Positions 1 through 7,993 are shown, counted from the stretch's first letter. The stretch is DNA of 64,000 bases from BOG-1155 sp963717985 (GCA_963717985.1 CAVQYC010000007.1:1-64000); one strand, 5' to 3'. The notes: generated by a model not told the origin, from the sequence alone. Translations and numbers: made by a program.

Positions 1-58
1 CATCGGAATAAAAATAGGTTGACATGTCGAACTTCTCGTTTCAGATGGGAATAATGCT

Positions 59-1321
59 ATGAGACGCACGAATCCAACTTCAGGGAGCGGGACTATGGAG
101 GTTGATGAGGAAACGCCGGGCGTACAGGCAGGCGACAGGAGTTTGAATCAGGTGACCATTTCTGGAGGTGAATACCAGCTTGCCTTTGGCGAAAGCCTCT
201 CGAATACCCTTGACCTCGATACCTGGCACCCAGGAGCCGATCTTGTAGAAATGTACGAAAGGCTTAGGCAAGAAATTGCCGAAGCAGTGAGACAAGAAAC
301 AGTAATTCAGAAACAGATTCGGGAAGAGGTATTTCCAAGATTGCGCGTTAGGCCTGGAGCGCCTTCAGGTGCAGGTGTTTATCGGGTTGCGCCTGCCGAC
401 CTTGAAGAAATACATAAGAAATTACTATTTAATGGTGGGGTAGAAGCGTGCGATGGAACAGTTGCACCATACGATACACTGCCTGTAACGATCACTCAAA
501 TTGGAGTTTGTCTCGTATCGTACAGCGGCGATCAAGGCTCTTGGGTTCACAGAATTTACCGCAGGGACTTACGTTCTTTAGGCAAAAATCCAGTAGAGGA
601 GACTCTTGAGATTTTCGAAAGGCGACGGCAACGGGGAGCGATAGATCAGGAGGTCTCCCGGGATCGTCTGACCAGCCTTGCGCAAAGAGGGATTATGGCA
701 TATGCAGAAAGAGCTGCTTTGCTTGATAGATCTAGTGCGGTGTGGCGAATGGGCCATGGCAGCCCGACACCCTATGAATTGGTAACTGGCTCCGGCATGC
801 AAGAACTGTTGAAGGCCGGATTGGGCTTGATGAGACGCCTCATTTTGGAACACAAGCGCTTTGTCTTTGTCCCTAGTTCGATATCAGCACGAGAACTTCT
901 GACGATAGGCAATGCGCTGTTGCCCCTGGAGTATGCAATAGTTGATACAAACGAGGGCACCCTTGACAGGATTGCCTCCGGACACTATCGCGGAGAAGGA
1001 TGGGGAAATCTGGGTGATGAGGTACAGAAGTTTGTAAAAGAATGCGGACCGAAGGTGGTTATAGGCTTGTATCGCGCCTCTGAATTCTCTCCCTGCCAGG
1101 TTTTCTATGCCCACATCGACCACGCACATGAGGCAGCTCTGATAGCTATGGCAGATAGCGTACTCCAAGAGCATAGAGGTTTCCCAATGCTAATCGATCT
1201 TGCCGATGGTCTCTGCGGCACTATTTTCAGTGCTGGTAGTTTTTCTGCATCAATACAACTTGCTTACGCCGAAGCAAGAGAACCTTTCCGCTACGTGGCC
1301 GAACGCAAAACGCGACATTAA
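59..1321 (+). CDS. nurA: NurA-like nuclease (NurA domain protein)
   Basis: Probable DNA end-processing nuclease that works with the HerA ATPase encoded 14 bp downstream. In archaea NurA and HerA form a complex that resects DNA ends; in bacteria such pairs are linked to repair or phage defence. A conserved-looking core begins with an acidic Asp-Gly-Thr motif (ACDGTVAPYD, about residue 130), as expected of the metal-binding start of a NurA fold, and there is a second acidic patch (IVDTNEGT). Assignment rests on this plus the adjacent HerA; I could not align it. The first 90 residues are extra and helical. An internal ATG at 95 (residue 13) has a better ribosome site (AGGGAG at 82-87) and may be the true start. 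Confidence 0.68.
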   Translation: MRRTNPTSGSGTMEVDEETPGVQAGDRSLNQVTISGGEYQLAFGESLSNTLDLDTWHPGADLVEMYERLRQEIAEAVRQETVIQKQIREEVFPRLRVRPGAPSGAGVYRVAPADLEEIHKKLLFNGGVEACDGTVAPYDTLPVTITQIGVCLVSYSGDQGSWVHRIYRRDLRSLGKNPVEETLEIFERRRQRGAIDQEVSRDRLTSLAQRGIMAYAERAALLDRSSAVWRMGHGSPTPYELVTGSGMQELLKAGLGLMRRLILEHKRFVFVPSSISARELLTIGNALLPLEYAIVDTNEGTLDRIASGHYRGEGWGNLGDEVQKFVKECGPKVVIGLYRASEFSPCQVFYAHIDHAHEAALIAMADSVLQEHRGFPMLIDLADGLCGTIFSAGSFSASIQLAYAEAREPFRYVAERKTRH

Positions 1322-1335
1322 CACGGGGGAGAACC

Positions 1336-3180
1336 ATGCGAGAAAATATTCCGGTAGGTGTGGTAAGCGGCTCTGAAGACGTTCTTTCTCCTCCCGAAAG
1401 CGCCTTTAAGGCTGTGGATGAGGACAGCGAAAGGGCGGGTGGCCAGTGGACACTCCCTTCGGAGTACGAAGGAAGCATGGGACGCACCATGTTCGACACG
1501 CCGACGAGTAAGGACGGAACAATTACTGTTCTCCTGCCTAAAGAGAACATTGATATGCTTCCTGGGCAAGCGTTAGTGCGAATAGAAAGCGTGCCCGACG
1601 TACGAACGTATCTCGGAGCTGTGACTGAGGGGCCCTTTGCCGAGCCCGATGGCCTGCGGGCTGATGCAACTCCCATGGTCATATCGACGGTCCAAGGCGG
1701 CCTGTTAATGCCCAAATACCATGGTAGGGTTCAGGTTGAGATTATCGGGGAACAGCTTGAAGGGGGGGCTGTTGTTCCTCCTCGACGCCGACCCAAACCA
1801 AATAGCCCTGTATTTGCTCTTAATTCAGAAGAGACCGGAAAAGTACTTCGTCTAGATGGAGATATGAGGATCGGTCTTGCTGAAGGGTTTGATGATCTAT
1901 CAGTGAATATTCAGGCTAACAGCAAGAACGTTTTCCCAAGGCATCTCGGAATTCTAGGGACCACTGGCGGTGGCAAGTCGACAACGGTGTCAGGGCTTCT
2001 GTCAAAAGCACAAGAGCAGAGAATGGCTGCAATTGTAATCGACACCGAGGGCGAGTACTGCGCTATGAACGAGCCAACAGGTGACCAAGTAATGATACAA
2101 TCTCTGAAACGGCTACAGCAAACCCCGAAGGGTGTTCCTAATACGCGCATCTATCATCTCGTCGGCAGAGACACACGAAATCCGAAGCATCCTAATCTGA
2201 CACCGTTCTCGTTACGCTTCAGCGACCCATCCCCTTATGCAATACAAGAAATACTTGATTTGAATGAAGCGCAGGCAGAGCGCTTTTTTAAGGCATATGA
2301 GATCACTAAGTTGGCCATGGAACGACTGGGAATATGGCCAAAGACCGCAGAGGACAAATCACGGCTGCTGGAACTTGACGAGTTGGATTCGGGCTACCCA
2401 GAAATGACGCTGAATCATCTCTATGACGTGGTTGCTCAGATAGCTTCAATGAAAAACAGCGATCCTGACCCTTACTTGCAGACATCGACATTTACCAGTA
2501 ACAGAGATCAGTTCAAAACCATTATCAATGCGGCTCAAACGCAATCAAACGTGCCCAGCTGGAGGAAGGTACAGGGTAAGCTTGGACAGATAAAAAGATT
2601 AAAGATCTTTGATTCGAGCCAGGCAAAGCCGCTGAACTACGGGTCAATGCTCCAGCCGGGGACCGTGTCTATCATAGATTTGAGCGATACCGATTCTCCA
2701 CACATACGCAATCTTGTTATCGCCGAATTGCTCCGTGGAATACAGACTCAACAAGATGCAAATTACCTTACGGCTGTGCAAAATGGAGAGCAACCGACAC
2801 CGGTCTCCATATTCATCGAAGAGGCTCATGAATTTCTTTCCGCCCAACGCATCAAGCAGATGGAGGTATTGTTTCAGCAGGTGGCTCGGATAGCCAGAAG
2901 GGGACGCAAGAGATGGCTTGGTCTAGTCTTCATTTCACAGATGCCCCAGCATCTGCCCGATGAAGTGCTCAGCCTCATCAATAACTGGATACTGCATAAA
3001 ATAACCGATGCAAATGTTGTTAATAGACTGAAACGGTCGATTGGCGGCATTAATGAGTCAATGTGGAGACAACTGCCTTCGTTGGCGCCTGGTCAGGCGA
3101 TAGTCTCTTTCACTACACAAGCACGTCCGGTATTAGTCAGCATCGATCCGACTCCATGCAAGTTACTTATGACTGAATAG
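1336..3180 (+). CDS. herA: HerA-type DNA translocase ATPase
   Basis: Hexameric FtsK/HerA-family ATPase expected to pump DNA into or past the partner nuclease. Residues about 1-170 form the beta-rich HAS-like N-terminus. The RecA-like motor follows: Walker A GTTGGGKS (about residue 212), an IDTEGEY motif directly after it, Walker B with catalytic acid IFIEEAHEF (about residue 494), and an arginine-rich RRGRKRW segment followed by FISQMP, typical of the family's arginine finger and sensor. The 614-aa length fits HerA. It starts 14 bp after the NurA-like stop with a GGGGGAG ribosome site, so the two are cotranscribed. Confidence 0.88.
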   Translation: MRENIPVGVVSGSEDVLSPPESAFKAVDEDSERAGGQWTLPSEYEGSMGRTMFDTPTSKDGTITVLLPKENIDMLPGQALVRIESVPDVRTYLGAVTEGPFAEPDGLRADATPMVISTVQGGLLMPKYHGRVQVEIIGEQLEGGAVVPPRRRPKPNSPVFALNSEETGKVLRLDGDMRIGLAEGFDDLSVNIQANSKNVFPRHLGILGTTGGGKSTTVSGLLSKAQEQRMAAIVIDTEGEYCAMNEPTGDQVMIQSLKRLQQTPKGVPNTRIYHLVGRDTRNPKHPNLTPFSLRFSDPSPYAIQEILDLNEAQAERFFKAYEITKLAMERLGIWPKTAEDKSRLLELDELDSGYPEMTLNHLYDVVAQIASMKNSDPDPYLQTSTFTSNRDQFKTIINAAQTQSNVPSWRKVQGKLGQIKRLKIFDSSQAKPLNYGSMLQPGTVSIIDLSDTDSPHIRNLVIAELLRGIQTQQDANYLTAVQNGEQPTPVSIFIEEAHEFLSAQRIKQMEVLFQQVARIARRGRKRWLGLVFISQMPQHLPDEVLSLINNWILHKITDANVVNRLKRSIGGINESMWRQLPSLAPGQAIVSFTTQARPVLVSIDPTPCKLLMTE

Positions 3181-3208
3181 GGGCAACTCCACGGGGGATA
3201 ACCGTAGC

Positions 3209-3240
3209 AGGCACCGGGGCACCCGCTTGCGGGTCGTGGA
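3209..3240 (-). repeat. Partial copy of dispersed palindromic repeat (family 1)
   Basis: The stretch CACCGGGGCACCCGCTTGCG and following bases match the right half of the family-1 repeat (compare 34381-34404, inverted, and 44393-44418). It contains the ACCCGCTTGCGGGT palindrome. The copy breaks off just before the CTAG that borders the IS630 element at 3247. No other feature is visible between herA and the IS. Confidence 0.6.
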
Positions 3241-3249
3241 GATTTCCTA

Positions 3250-4317
3250 GACCCCTTCTCACAATAACTTTCCGAATGAGGTAGTCACTTTCACTTCTTC
3301 CGGTCGTCCGATTAAGTCAAGAAGTGCTCTGTCAAGACGCTGGATGAGGAGATTCATGTTCTTGCACACGACATTGTTGAACCACCGATCCTTCATGAGG
3401 AGCCAGAGCCGTTCAATAGGATTGAAATCGGGGGAGTAAGGAGAAAGATAGAGGGGCTCAAAGTTGTGCCATTGAAGGGATTTCTTCTTATGCCAGGAGG
3501 CATTATCCAGAATCAGGACATTTCGATTCCGTGTGAATGTGAGGCCGTTGTCTGCTTCATCTAAGAATGCCTGGAACATGTCCGAGGAGACATGGGTTGC
3601 TTCAATGGCGAAGAATTCACCCGACCTGGGACAGACCATGCCAAGGGCGTTCATCCTCAGATGATCGCCGTTCTTCGTGCTTCTGGTCTTATGGCCTTTC
3701 TTATCCCATCTCCTTCTGGGCCGGGGATCGCCTTCAAAACCCGATTCATCGCCAAACCAGATATCTGTATCCCCTTGTTCACTCAACGCGCGAAGCTTAT
3801 CCAAAAAGGCTTGCCGTAATGCTTCGTCCTGCCGGTCAGGCCAGGGTTGAGGCACTTTAAGAACATATCCTCGTTCATGAAAGAAGCGGACTACGGTCTG
3901 GTAGCTGCACTCGATCGCATAGGCGCCGCAGATATACCCATGAAAGGCCTTTGCCGTCCAGAACTCCCGGTCTGCCTTCTGAGGGTTGCCAATGAGATCA
4001 CTGAGTTCTATAGCTTTTTCTTTCCCTATAATGTGCGGACGTCCCGGCCTCTTATTGACAATCAGACCATCGACCCCATATTCGTTAAACAGCCGAATCC
4101 AGGTGCGAAGACTACGTTCGGTGATCTGTAAAGCGCGGCATACTTGCTCGCGGGGAATACCGACTACAAGCATCTGGATGGCATTGCACCGTACGCCCGT
4201 CTCAAACTTCCCCACCTTCCCCGCTTCCTTCAATTCTCGAAGAGAGGCATTCTCGGGGTTTGGGATGAGTGCTTGCCGTGCCACATGAACAGCATGACAC
4301 AAGATGAGACAAAAAAC
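3250..4317 (-). mobile_element. IS630-family insertion sequence (copy 1)
   Basis: Both ends sit in CTAG (3247-3250 and 4317-4320), which fits IS630-family insertion with a TA target duplication (3248-3249, 4318-4319). The terminal inverted repeats are only weakly similar by eye, so the ends are inferred mainly from the CTAG pair and transposase position. Different sequence from the IS630 at 37.7 kb. Confidence 0.7.
3259..4302 (-). CDS. IS630-family transposase (copy 1)
   Basis: DDE transposase of the IS630/Tc1-mariner superfamily. The N-terminal part has helix-turn-helix character (about residues 30-105, including REQVCRALQITERSLRTW). The catalytic core shows the three acids in order: WFGDESGF (first D), LILDNASWH (second D) and SPDFNPIERLW (E). 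At 347 aa the reading frame is complete and probably active. It fills the element almost end to end. Confidence 0.9.
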   Translation of the reverse strand: MCHAVHVARQALIPNPENASLRELKEAGKVGKFETGVRCNAIQMLVVGIPREQVCRALQITERSLRTWIRLFNEYGVDGLIVNKRPGRPHIIGKEKAIELSDLIGNPQKADREFWTAKAFHGYICGAYAIECSYQTVVRFFHERGYVLKVPQPWPDRQDEALRQAFLDKLRALSEQGDTDIWFGDESGFEGDPRPRRRWDKKGHKTRSTKNGDHLRMNALGMVCPRSGEFFAIEATHVSSDMFQAFLDEADNGLTFTRNRNVLILDNASWHKKKSLQWHNFEPLYLSPYSPDFNPIERLWLLMKDRWFNNVVCKNMNLLIQRLDRALLDLIGRPEEVKVTTSFGKLL

Positions 4318-4444
4318 TAGCCCTATTTGCTAGTGATGCGGAAGGGAATTATGAGAACCGCTCTAACATACCGTTGGCCGACCGACCAAAAAGATTAGAA
4401 AAACACAAGAGTGACCCCAGACCTTCGACCTTTCGTCCGGCAGA

Positions 4445-4460
4445 TGTTTCACGTGAAACA
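4445..4460. promoter_or_regulatory. parS-type centromere site (perfect palindrome)
   Basis: TGTTTCACGTGAAACA is a perfect 16-bp palindrome, flanked by GA/TC that extend it to 20 bp. It matches the widely conserved bacterial ParB binding site (parS). parS sites normally cluster around oriC; this one lies about 47 kb from dnaA. No parA or parB is in the window. It sits 82 bp left of the IS110 left boundary and is not part of that IS. Confidence 0.8.
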
Positions 4461-4482
4461 TCGATTCCCCGTTTTCCTTTTC

Positions 4483-4526
4483 GCGGCCGAGACGATTTTT
4501 GATGCCAGAGCGCGAAGCCGGAGTGT
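4483..4526 (+). repeat. Left half of interrupted hairpin repeat (family 2)
   Basis: GCGGCCGAGACGATTTTTGA through GCCGGAGTGT matches the left half of the intact element at 8305-8403 with few changes. Similarity stops at 4526, where the IS110 element begins; the matching right half resumes at 7481. Homology also extends left (ACATACCGTTGGCC at about 4367 versus 8248). Confidence 0.7.
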
Positions 4527-4638
4527 CTATGCTATAAAAGGAGCTTGTAACGGGTTCAGAAAAAAGGCTACCCTCTTTCTTATCGGGAACCGAGCGGTGG
4601 AACCAACACCGCTAATTCAAAGAAAGGGAGGTAGCCAG

Positions 4639-5715
4639 ATGAAGATCTATAAGGTACAGGATTTCGTGGTCAAAGGCAAAGAAATGTTCGTTGGTCTCGA
4701 GGATTCGAAGAAGACCTGGAGGATCGCTGTGCGGTGTGAGCGCATGCTGGTTCACGAGGCATCCATGGAAGCGAAGTATCCCCTGCTGAAGCAGTACTTG
4801 AAGAACAGGTTTCCCGACTGCAAGATTCACCTGATTTACGAGGCAAGCTTCAAAGGGTTCAACCTTTACGACCGTCTTACTGAAGACGGCATAGACTGCA
4901 TAGTCATTCCTCCCCATATGGTGACCGAGCCCAAGGTAAGCAGGGTAAAGACGGAGAAAAGGGACGCCAAACGTCTTGCTCTGATACTGGAGAACTACGA
5001 TTTCAAAGACCCCTGCTATGTTCCCGACAAAGAGAGAAGGGAAGACCGGCAGGTGAGCCGCACCCTCACGGCCGTACAGAAAGATATCATCTGCACCCGC
5101 AACCGCATCCGCAAGTTCTTGGACTACTACGGCATCGAAGTACCCTTTGCAGATAAGGGTGTCTGGCGGAGGAAAGAGTTCTACGCCCTCCGCGAGCTAC
5201 CCCTCGGTGAATCGCTCAAGGCAGGCATGACCGTGCTCTTGACGCAACTGGAGCAGCTTTGGGACCATCAGACGACACTGAGGTCTTACCTGCGGGGCCT
5301 GTGCAGGAAAGAACGCTACAGAGAGGCCTTCGAGATCGCCAGGAGCCTCCCGGGCATAGGGTGGTTCACGGCCATCCGCCTTGTCATCGAGCTTGGGGAA
5401 GATATCTCCCGCTTTACGAGCGGGAAGAAGATCGCGAGCTTCGTCGGACTGACGTGTTGTGAATATACTACAGGAGAGACCGAGCGCAAAGGGCGCATCA
5501 CCGGGATGGGGTCGGGGTTCATAAGACATATCCTGGTCGAGAACTCCTGGATGGCGATCCGAAGGGACCCGGCCCTGCTGTCCAAATTCTCACGGGTATG
5601 GCGGTCGAGCGACAGCAAGAAGAAAGCGATAGTAGCGGTGGCCCGTGTCCTGATCGTTCGCCTTCGGGCGTGCATACTTGCCGGCAGGCCCTACACTATC
5701 GGGGTTGTTCGATAG
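4639..5715 (+). CDS. IS110-family transposase (DEDD recombinase)
   Basis: RNA-guided DEDD/serine recombinase of an IS110-family element. The N-terminal RuvC-like domain starts at MFVGLEDSKKTWRIAV, where the D of GLEDSK is the first catalytic acid. Further acids occur near IYEAS and in the KRDAKRLA segment. The C-terminal Transposase_20 domain (about residues 230-340) begins at the helix-hairpin-helix SLPGIGWFTAIRLVIELGED and contains GLTCCEYTTGETERKGRITGMGSG, with the family's Ser-containing region. ATG 4639 is preferred because GAAAGGGAGG lies 8 bp upstream; the frame is open back to 4411. It is 358 aa and intact. Confidence 0.88.
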   Translation: MKIYKVQDFVVKGKEMFVGLEDSKKTWRIAVRCERMLVHEASMEAKYPLLKQYLKNRFPDCKIHLIYEASFKGFNLYDRLTEDGIDCIVIPPHMVTEPKVSRVKTEKRDAKRLALILENYDFKDPCYVPDKERREDRQVSRTLTAVQKDIICTRNRIRKFLDYYGIEVPFADKGVWRRKEFYALRELPLGESLKAGMTVLLTQLEQLWDHQTTLRSYLRGLCRKERYREAFEIARSLPGIGWFTAIRLVIELGEDISRFTSGKKIASFVGLTCCEYTTGETERKGRITGMGSGFIRHILVENSWMAIRRDPALLSKFSRVWRSSDSKKKAIVAVARVLIVRLRACILAGRPYTIGVVR

Positions 5716-5744
5716 AAGGATGAGCCAGGAGGGAAGATCTTTGC

Positions 5745-5915
5745 CGATCTTGCGGAACAACGGCGTACAACGATTAGTATGCTGTGCCATATCACGGCCC
5801 GGAGTATGTTGACGCCGGTTCCTTCTTTTCGCAGGTAGACACATGTGGCTTGGACCACGAATAGCAGGTTGCAAAGAACCTTTTTCCCGAAGGGCTCTTA
5901 ACATACTGTGGAAAT
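5745..5915 (+). ncRNA. Candidate IS110 bridge RNA
   Basis: Non-coding stretch after the transposase. Strand 5761-5771 (CGGCGTACAAC) pairs with 5808-5817 (GTTGACGCCG) in a 10-bp stem with one bulge. The enclosed loop carries AGTATGCTG (5776-5784), the exact complement of the right flank CAGCATACT (7481-7489), and CCGGAGTAT (5799-5807), which matches the left flank CCGGAGTGT (4518-4526) at 8 of 9 positions. This is the layout of a target-binding loop in IS110 bridge RNAs. A possible donor loop follows: ATAGCA (5861-5866) complements TGCTAT at the left end, and CTCTTAACATA (5895-5905) resembles the right end at 9 of 11 positions. Ends of the RNA are guesses. Confidence 0.55.
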
Positions 5916-5950
5916 ATGGAAAAAGCTTCGCCTTTACCACATTTCCACAG
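5906..5950. other. Strong imperfect hairpin in the IS110 right end
   Basis: CTGTGGAAA (5906-5914) pairs with TTTCCACAG (5942-5950), with further pairing inside (TGG/CCA and an A/T tract). It lies within the IS110 right end and may be part of, or alternative to, the donor-binding half of the bridge RNA. The rest of 5951-6092 holds no recognisable gene. Confidence 0.5.
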
Positions 5951-6077
5951 CACGACGGCGGAAAGACGAAGGGGAGAATCAGTAAGGAAAAAAAGAGGAT
6001 GCCGGATCCTCAAGGGGGAAAGTTATGAGCTGACGGATGATCAAAGAGGGAGAGGGTAAAAAAAACCTGAAAGAAGA

Positions 6078-6092
6078 CCGCGCTAAAAGGTC
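6078..6092 (+). repeat. 15-bp target duplication, left copy
   Basis: CCGCGCTAAAAGGTC occurs here and again, identical and in the same orientation, at 7450-7464, directly outside the TGT...ACA ends of the IS1202-like element. Confidence 0.85.
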
Positions 6093-7449
6093 TGTTATTG
6101 CAACATAAAAATGTCACCCTTTTTGCAACGTGAATATGTCACCCCCCCTTGGCCCTTTTCATAGAGACGCTCTCGCTTCGCTCGCCGGCCCTGGGCGCAT
6201 GTAGGACCCCGGCCGGACGCGTCCTTCGATAGGCTTGCAGGGAACCTCTCCCGCCGTATGATGAAAGACATGCCAGCTTCCGTCGAGCCAATGATTCGCC
6301 GTAACGGAAGCCTTGGCAAAGCTCAGCCTCGTCTTTGTCGGGAACAGTTGGATCGCCTGTCCGTCGACCGAGATCGTGTTGTCGTAATTGACCTTTGCCT
6401 CATATCGCTTACAAAGGATGTTCCGCATGTCCGCGTCTTGAGGAAGCGGTCTCCATGCAGGCTTCGGGTCTTCCGGGGCAACGCCGAAGAGCCGAGCGTA
6501 CTTGGGGATGAAGGTTTCGTTCAGATACTTCGTCGCCCCTTCGCGGTCGGCGATATTCTTAAGCCGAAGCTCAGCGACAAGCCTGTCCTGGAAGGTCCTG
6601 TTGATCCTCTCGCCTCTTCCTCTGGCTTGAGCAGAATGGGCAAAGATGAGCCGTATCCCCAGCTCGCTCATGGCTCTCTGGAACTGGGTAGGCTCGACAG
6701 AATCGCTCTTATGCCGGGTGGTTTTAAACTGGGAGGCCCGATCGAGATAGAAGACCGAGGGCCGGCCGAAACGGGCAAAGACCTCTTTGCATACGCCAAA
6801 ACAGCCCTCCAGGTCTTCTTCCTTTCGAAACAGCCCATAAAGAGGCTTCCCCGTCGAGTCGTCCGTAGACAGAAGGAGCGTTGTCTTTTCCTCCCCGAAC
6901 CACGCATGGGGAGAGCCGTCCAAAAAGAGCATATGGCCTTCCTTCTCCGATCGTTTTCTTCTCTTCCTATGTCTGCGCTGCTTCCGGACCTTTCCTCCGA
7001 ACCCTTCAGGACGAAGCCATTGCCGCAAGGTCTCGCGGTTGATCTTTATCCCTTCCTGCTCTTCCAGCATCTCCGAGAGGTGGGAGAAGTTGAAGTCGAA
7101 ATACTTCTCATTGGCGAGCTTCATCGCCCGCTCTTTCATCCCGGCAGGGAAAGCTCTGCAGGAAGGGCGCCCGCTGTTGCCGTGCTTAATTCCGGAAGGT
7201 CCTTCCTTCTTCACTTTAGCCTTGATCCTCTTTAGCTGGCGGAGGGAGACGCCTAACGCCGCCGCAGCCTCTCCGTTCATCATCCTGCCGTCCAATGCCG
7301 CCGCTACCACGCCGTACCGCCTTACCTCTTCCGTCATGAACGTCACTCCTTTTCTCACCGGAGCACCTCCCCTCGGTGCCCCTTGTTATCGGCGGGGGTG
7401 ACATTTTCATATTGCAGCTAAGGGGTGACATAATTATATTGCAGCAACA
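6093..7449 (-). mobile_element. IS1202/ISNCY-type insertion sequence nested in IS110
   Basis: 1357 bp with TGTT...AACA ends. The terminal inverted repeats are long and internally duplicated: TGCAACATAAAAATGTCACC near 6099 and a second TGCAACGTGAATATGTCACC near 6124, mirrored at 7394-7446. The flanking 15-bp direct repeats are the target duplication. Such long duplications are known for part of the IS1202 group (ISTde1-like). It inserted about 15 bp from the IS110 right terminus. Confidence 0.85.
6159..7337 (-). CDS. IS1202/ISNCY-type DDE transposase
   Basis: Transposase with an N-terminal helix-turn-helix (GEAAAALGVSLRQLKRIKAK, about residues 28-47), a second HTH region, a basic linker (RKQRRHRKRRKRSEK) and an rve-type DDE core: D in MLFLDGSPHAWFG, D in VFYLDRASQF and E in GRGERINRTFQ. 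The C-terminal third resembles the beta-barrel tail of this group (KVNYDNTISVDGQAIQLF). ATG 7337 is chosen because AAAAGGAG lies just upstream; a GTG at 7358 is an alternative. The frame is intact. Confidence 0.85.
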   Translation of the reverse strand: MTEEVRRYGVVAAALDGRMMNGEAAAALGVSLRQLKRIKAKVKKEGPSGIKHGNSGRPSCRAFPAGMKERAMKLANEKYFDFNFSHLSEMLEEQEGIKINRETLRQWLRPEGFGGKVRKQRRHRKRRKRSEKEGHMLFLDGSPHAWFGEEKTTLLLSTDDSTGKPLYGLFRKEEDLEGCFGVCKEVFARFGRPSVFYLDRASQFKTTRHKSDSVEPTQFQRAMSELGIRLIFAHSAQARGRGERINRTFQDRLVAELRLKNIADREGATKYLNETFIPKYARLFGVAPEDPKPAWRPLPQDADMRNILCKRYEAKVNYDNTISVDGQAIQLFPTKTRLSFAKASVTANHWLDGSWHVFHHTAGEVPCKPIEGRVRPGSYMRPGPASEARASL

Positions 7450-7464
7450 CCGCGCTAAAAGGTC
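7450..7464 (+). repeat. 15-bp target duplication, right copy
   Basis: Identical to 6078-6092; marks the right side of the IS1202-like insertion. The following 7465-7480 is the displaced right terminus of the IS110 element. Confidence 0.85.
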
Positions 7465-7480
7465 TTGACTTTTATCATAG

Positions 7481-7523
7481 CAGCATACTGCTCGTATGTG
7501 AGGACCCGGACACGCCCCGGTGA
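7481..7523 (+). repeat. Right half of interrupted hairpin repeat (family 2)
   Basis: CAGCATACTGCTCGTATGTG followed by AGGACCCGGACACGCCCCGG matches 8360-8403 of the intact copy. Its mate is 4483-4526, now 3 kb away because of the IS insertions. Confidence 0.7.
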
Positions 7524-7585
7524 CCGCGCCAGGCGCGACAAGATCCCGGCCGCGCCCCTACGCCCGACTGATCCCGGAGGCACCT

Positions 7586-7744
7586 TCACACCGGTTTGGG
7601 CCCACAAGCCTTCGCTTCTGTATCATTAATGACCCTTTCCCAGATCACGTCGGTGACGAACTTGAGCGCCTCTTCCCTGTCCTTGTCCATAACTATGGCC
7701 CTCACGAGTTGTATCTCCCTCTCATCAAGCGTAACGCTCTTCAT
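7586..7744 (-). CDS. Small hypothetical protein (52 aa)
   Basis: A 52-aa acidic, mostly helical protein (MKSVTLDEREIQLVRAIVMD...) with no recognised domain. It is supported mainly by a near-perfect ribosome site, AGAGGAGGT, 7 bp before ATG 7744. Its neighbours are IS elements and repeats, so it may be an accessory or relic gene. Function unknown. Confidence 0.5.
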   Translation of the reverse strand: MKSVTLDEREIQLVRAIVMDKDREEALKFVTDVIWERVINDTEAKACGPKPV

Positions 7745-7993
7745 AACTATTACCTCCTCTAATAGGTGAATGCCGGTGGCAACGATAATCACTCCCTGGA
7801 CACGCGCTCCAAGGCGGAATGTGCCTTAGGGAGTAGAAACCCTTTGTGAGACCGCGGGCCGGAGCATTGACGTTCCCGCATCTAACCTTATTCCGATCCA
7901 TCCCGGCCCTTTATCAAAAATAATGGCTTTCTTCCGTTGCTGCAATACAGTTGTGTCATCCCCGTACATCCCAAGCCGGGGGCATCCGGAAAA

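Larger units (their letters stand above)
4527..7480 (+). mobile_element. IS110-family (IS1111-type) element, interrupted by a nested IS
   Basis: Boundaries are inferred from three agreeing signs. The split family-2 hairpin repeat ends at 4526 and resumes at 7481. Short inverted repeats lie at the two ends: CTATGCTATAAAAG at 4527-4540 and CTTTTATCATAG at 7469-7480. One DEDD transposase lies inside. Removing the nested IS1202-like element plus one target copy leaves about 1.58 kb, a normal IS110-family size. The long non-coding part lies after the transposase, as in the IS1111 group. Confidence 0.72.

Noticed and set aside
19..24. TTGACA as a -35 box for the nurA-herA operon
   Set aside because: No acceptable -10 hexamer lies 16-18 bp downstream; too little upstream sequence to judge.
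4411..4638. N-terminal extension of the IS110 transposase frame
   Set aside because: It reads through the parS palindrome and beyond the IS boundary; ATG 4639 has a proper ribosome site and matches family length.
5906..5950. Hairpin with TGTGGAAAT/ATTTCCACA as DnaA boxes of an origin
   Set aside because: The 9-mers miss key DnaA-box positions, form one palindrome inside the IS110 right end, and lie 45 kb from dnaA.
6258..7235. 325-aa open frame on the plus strand opposite the IS1202-like transposase
   Set aside because: Antisense shadow of the transposase, with no start signal or domain.
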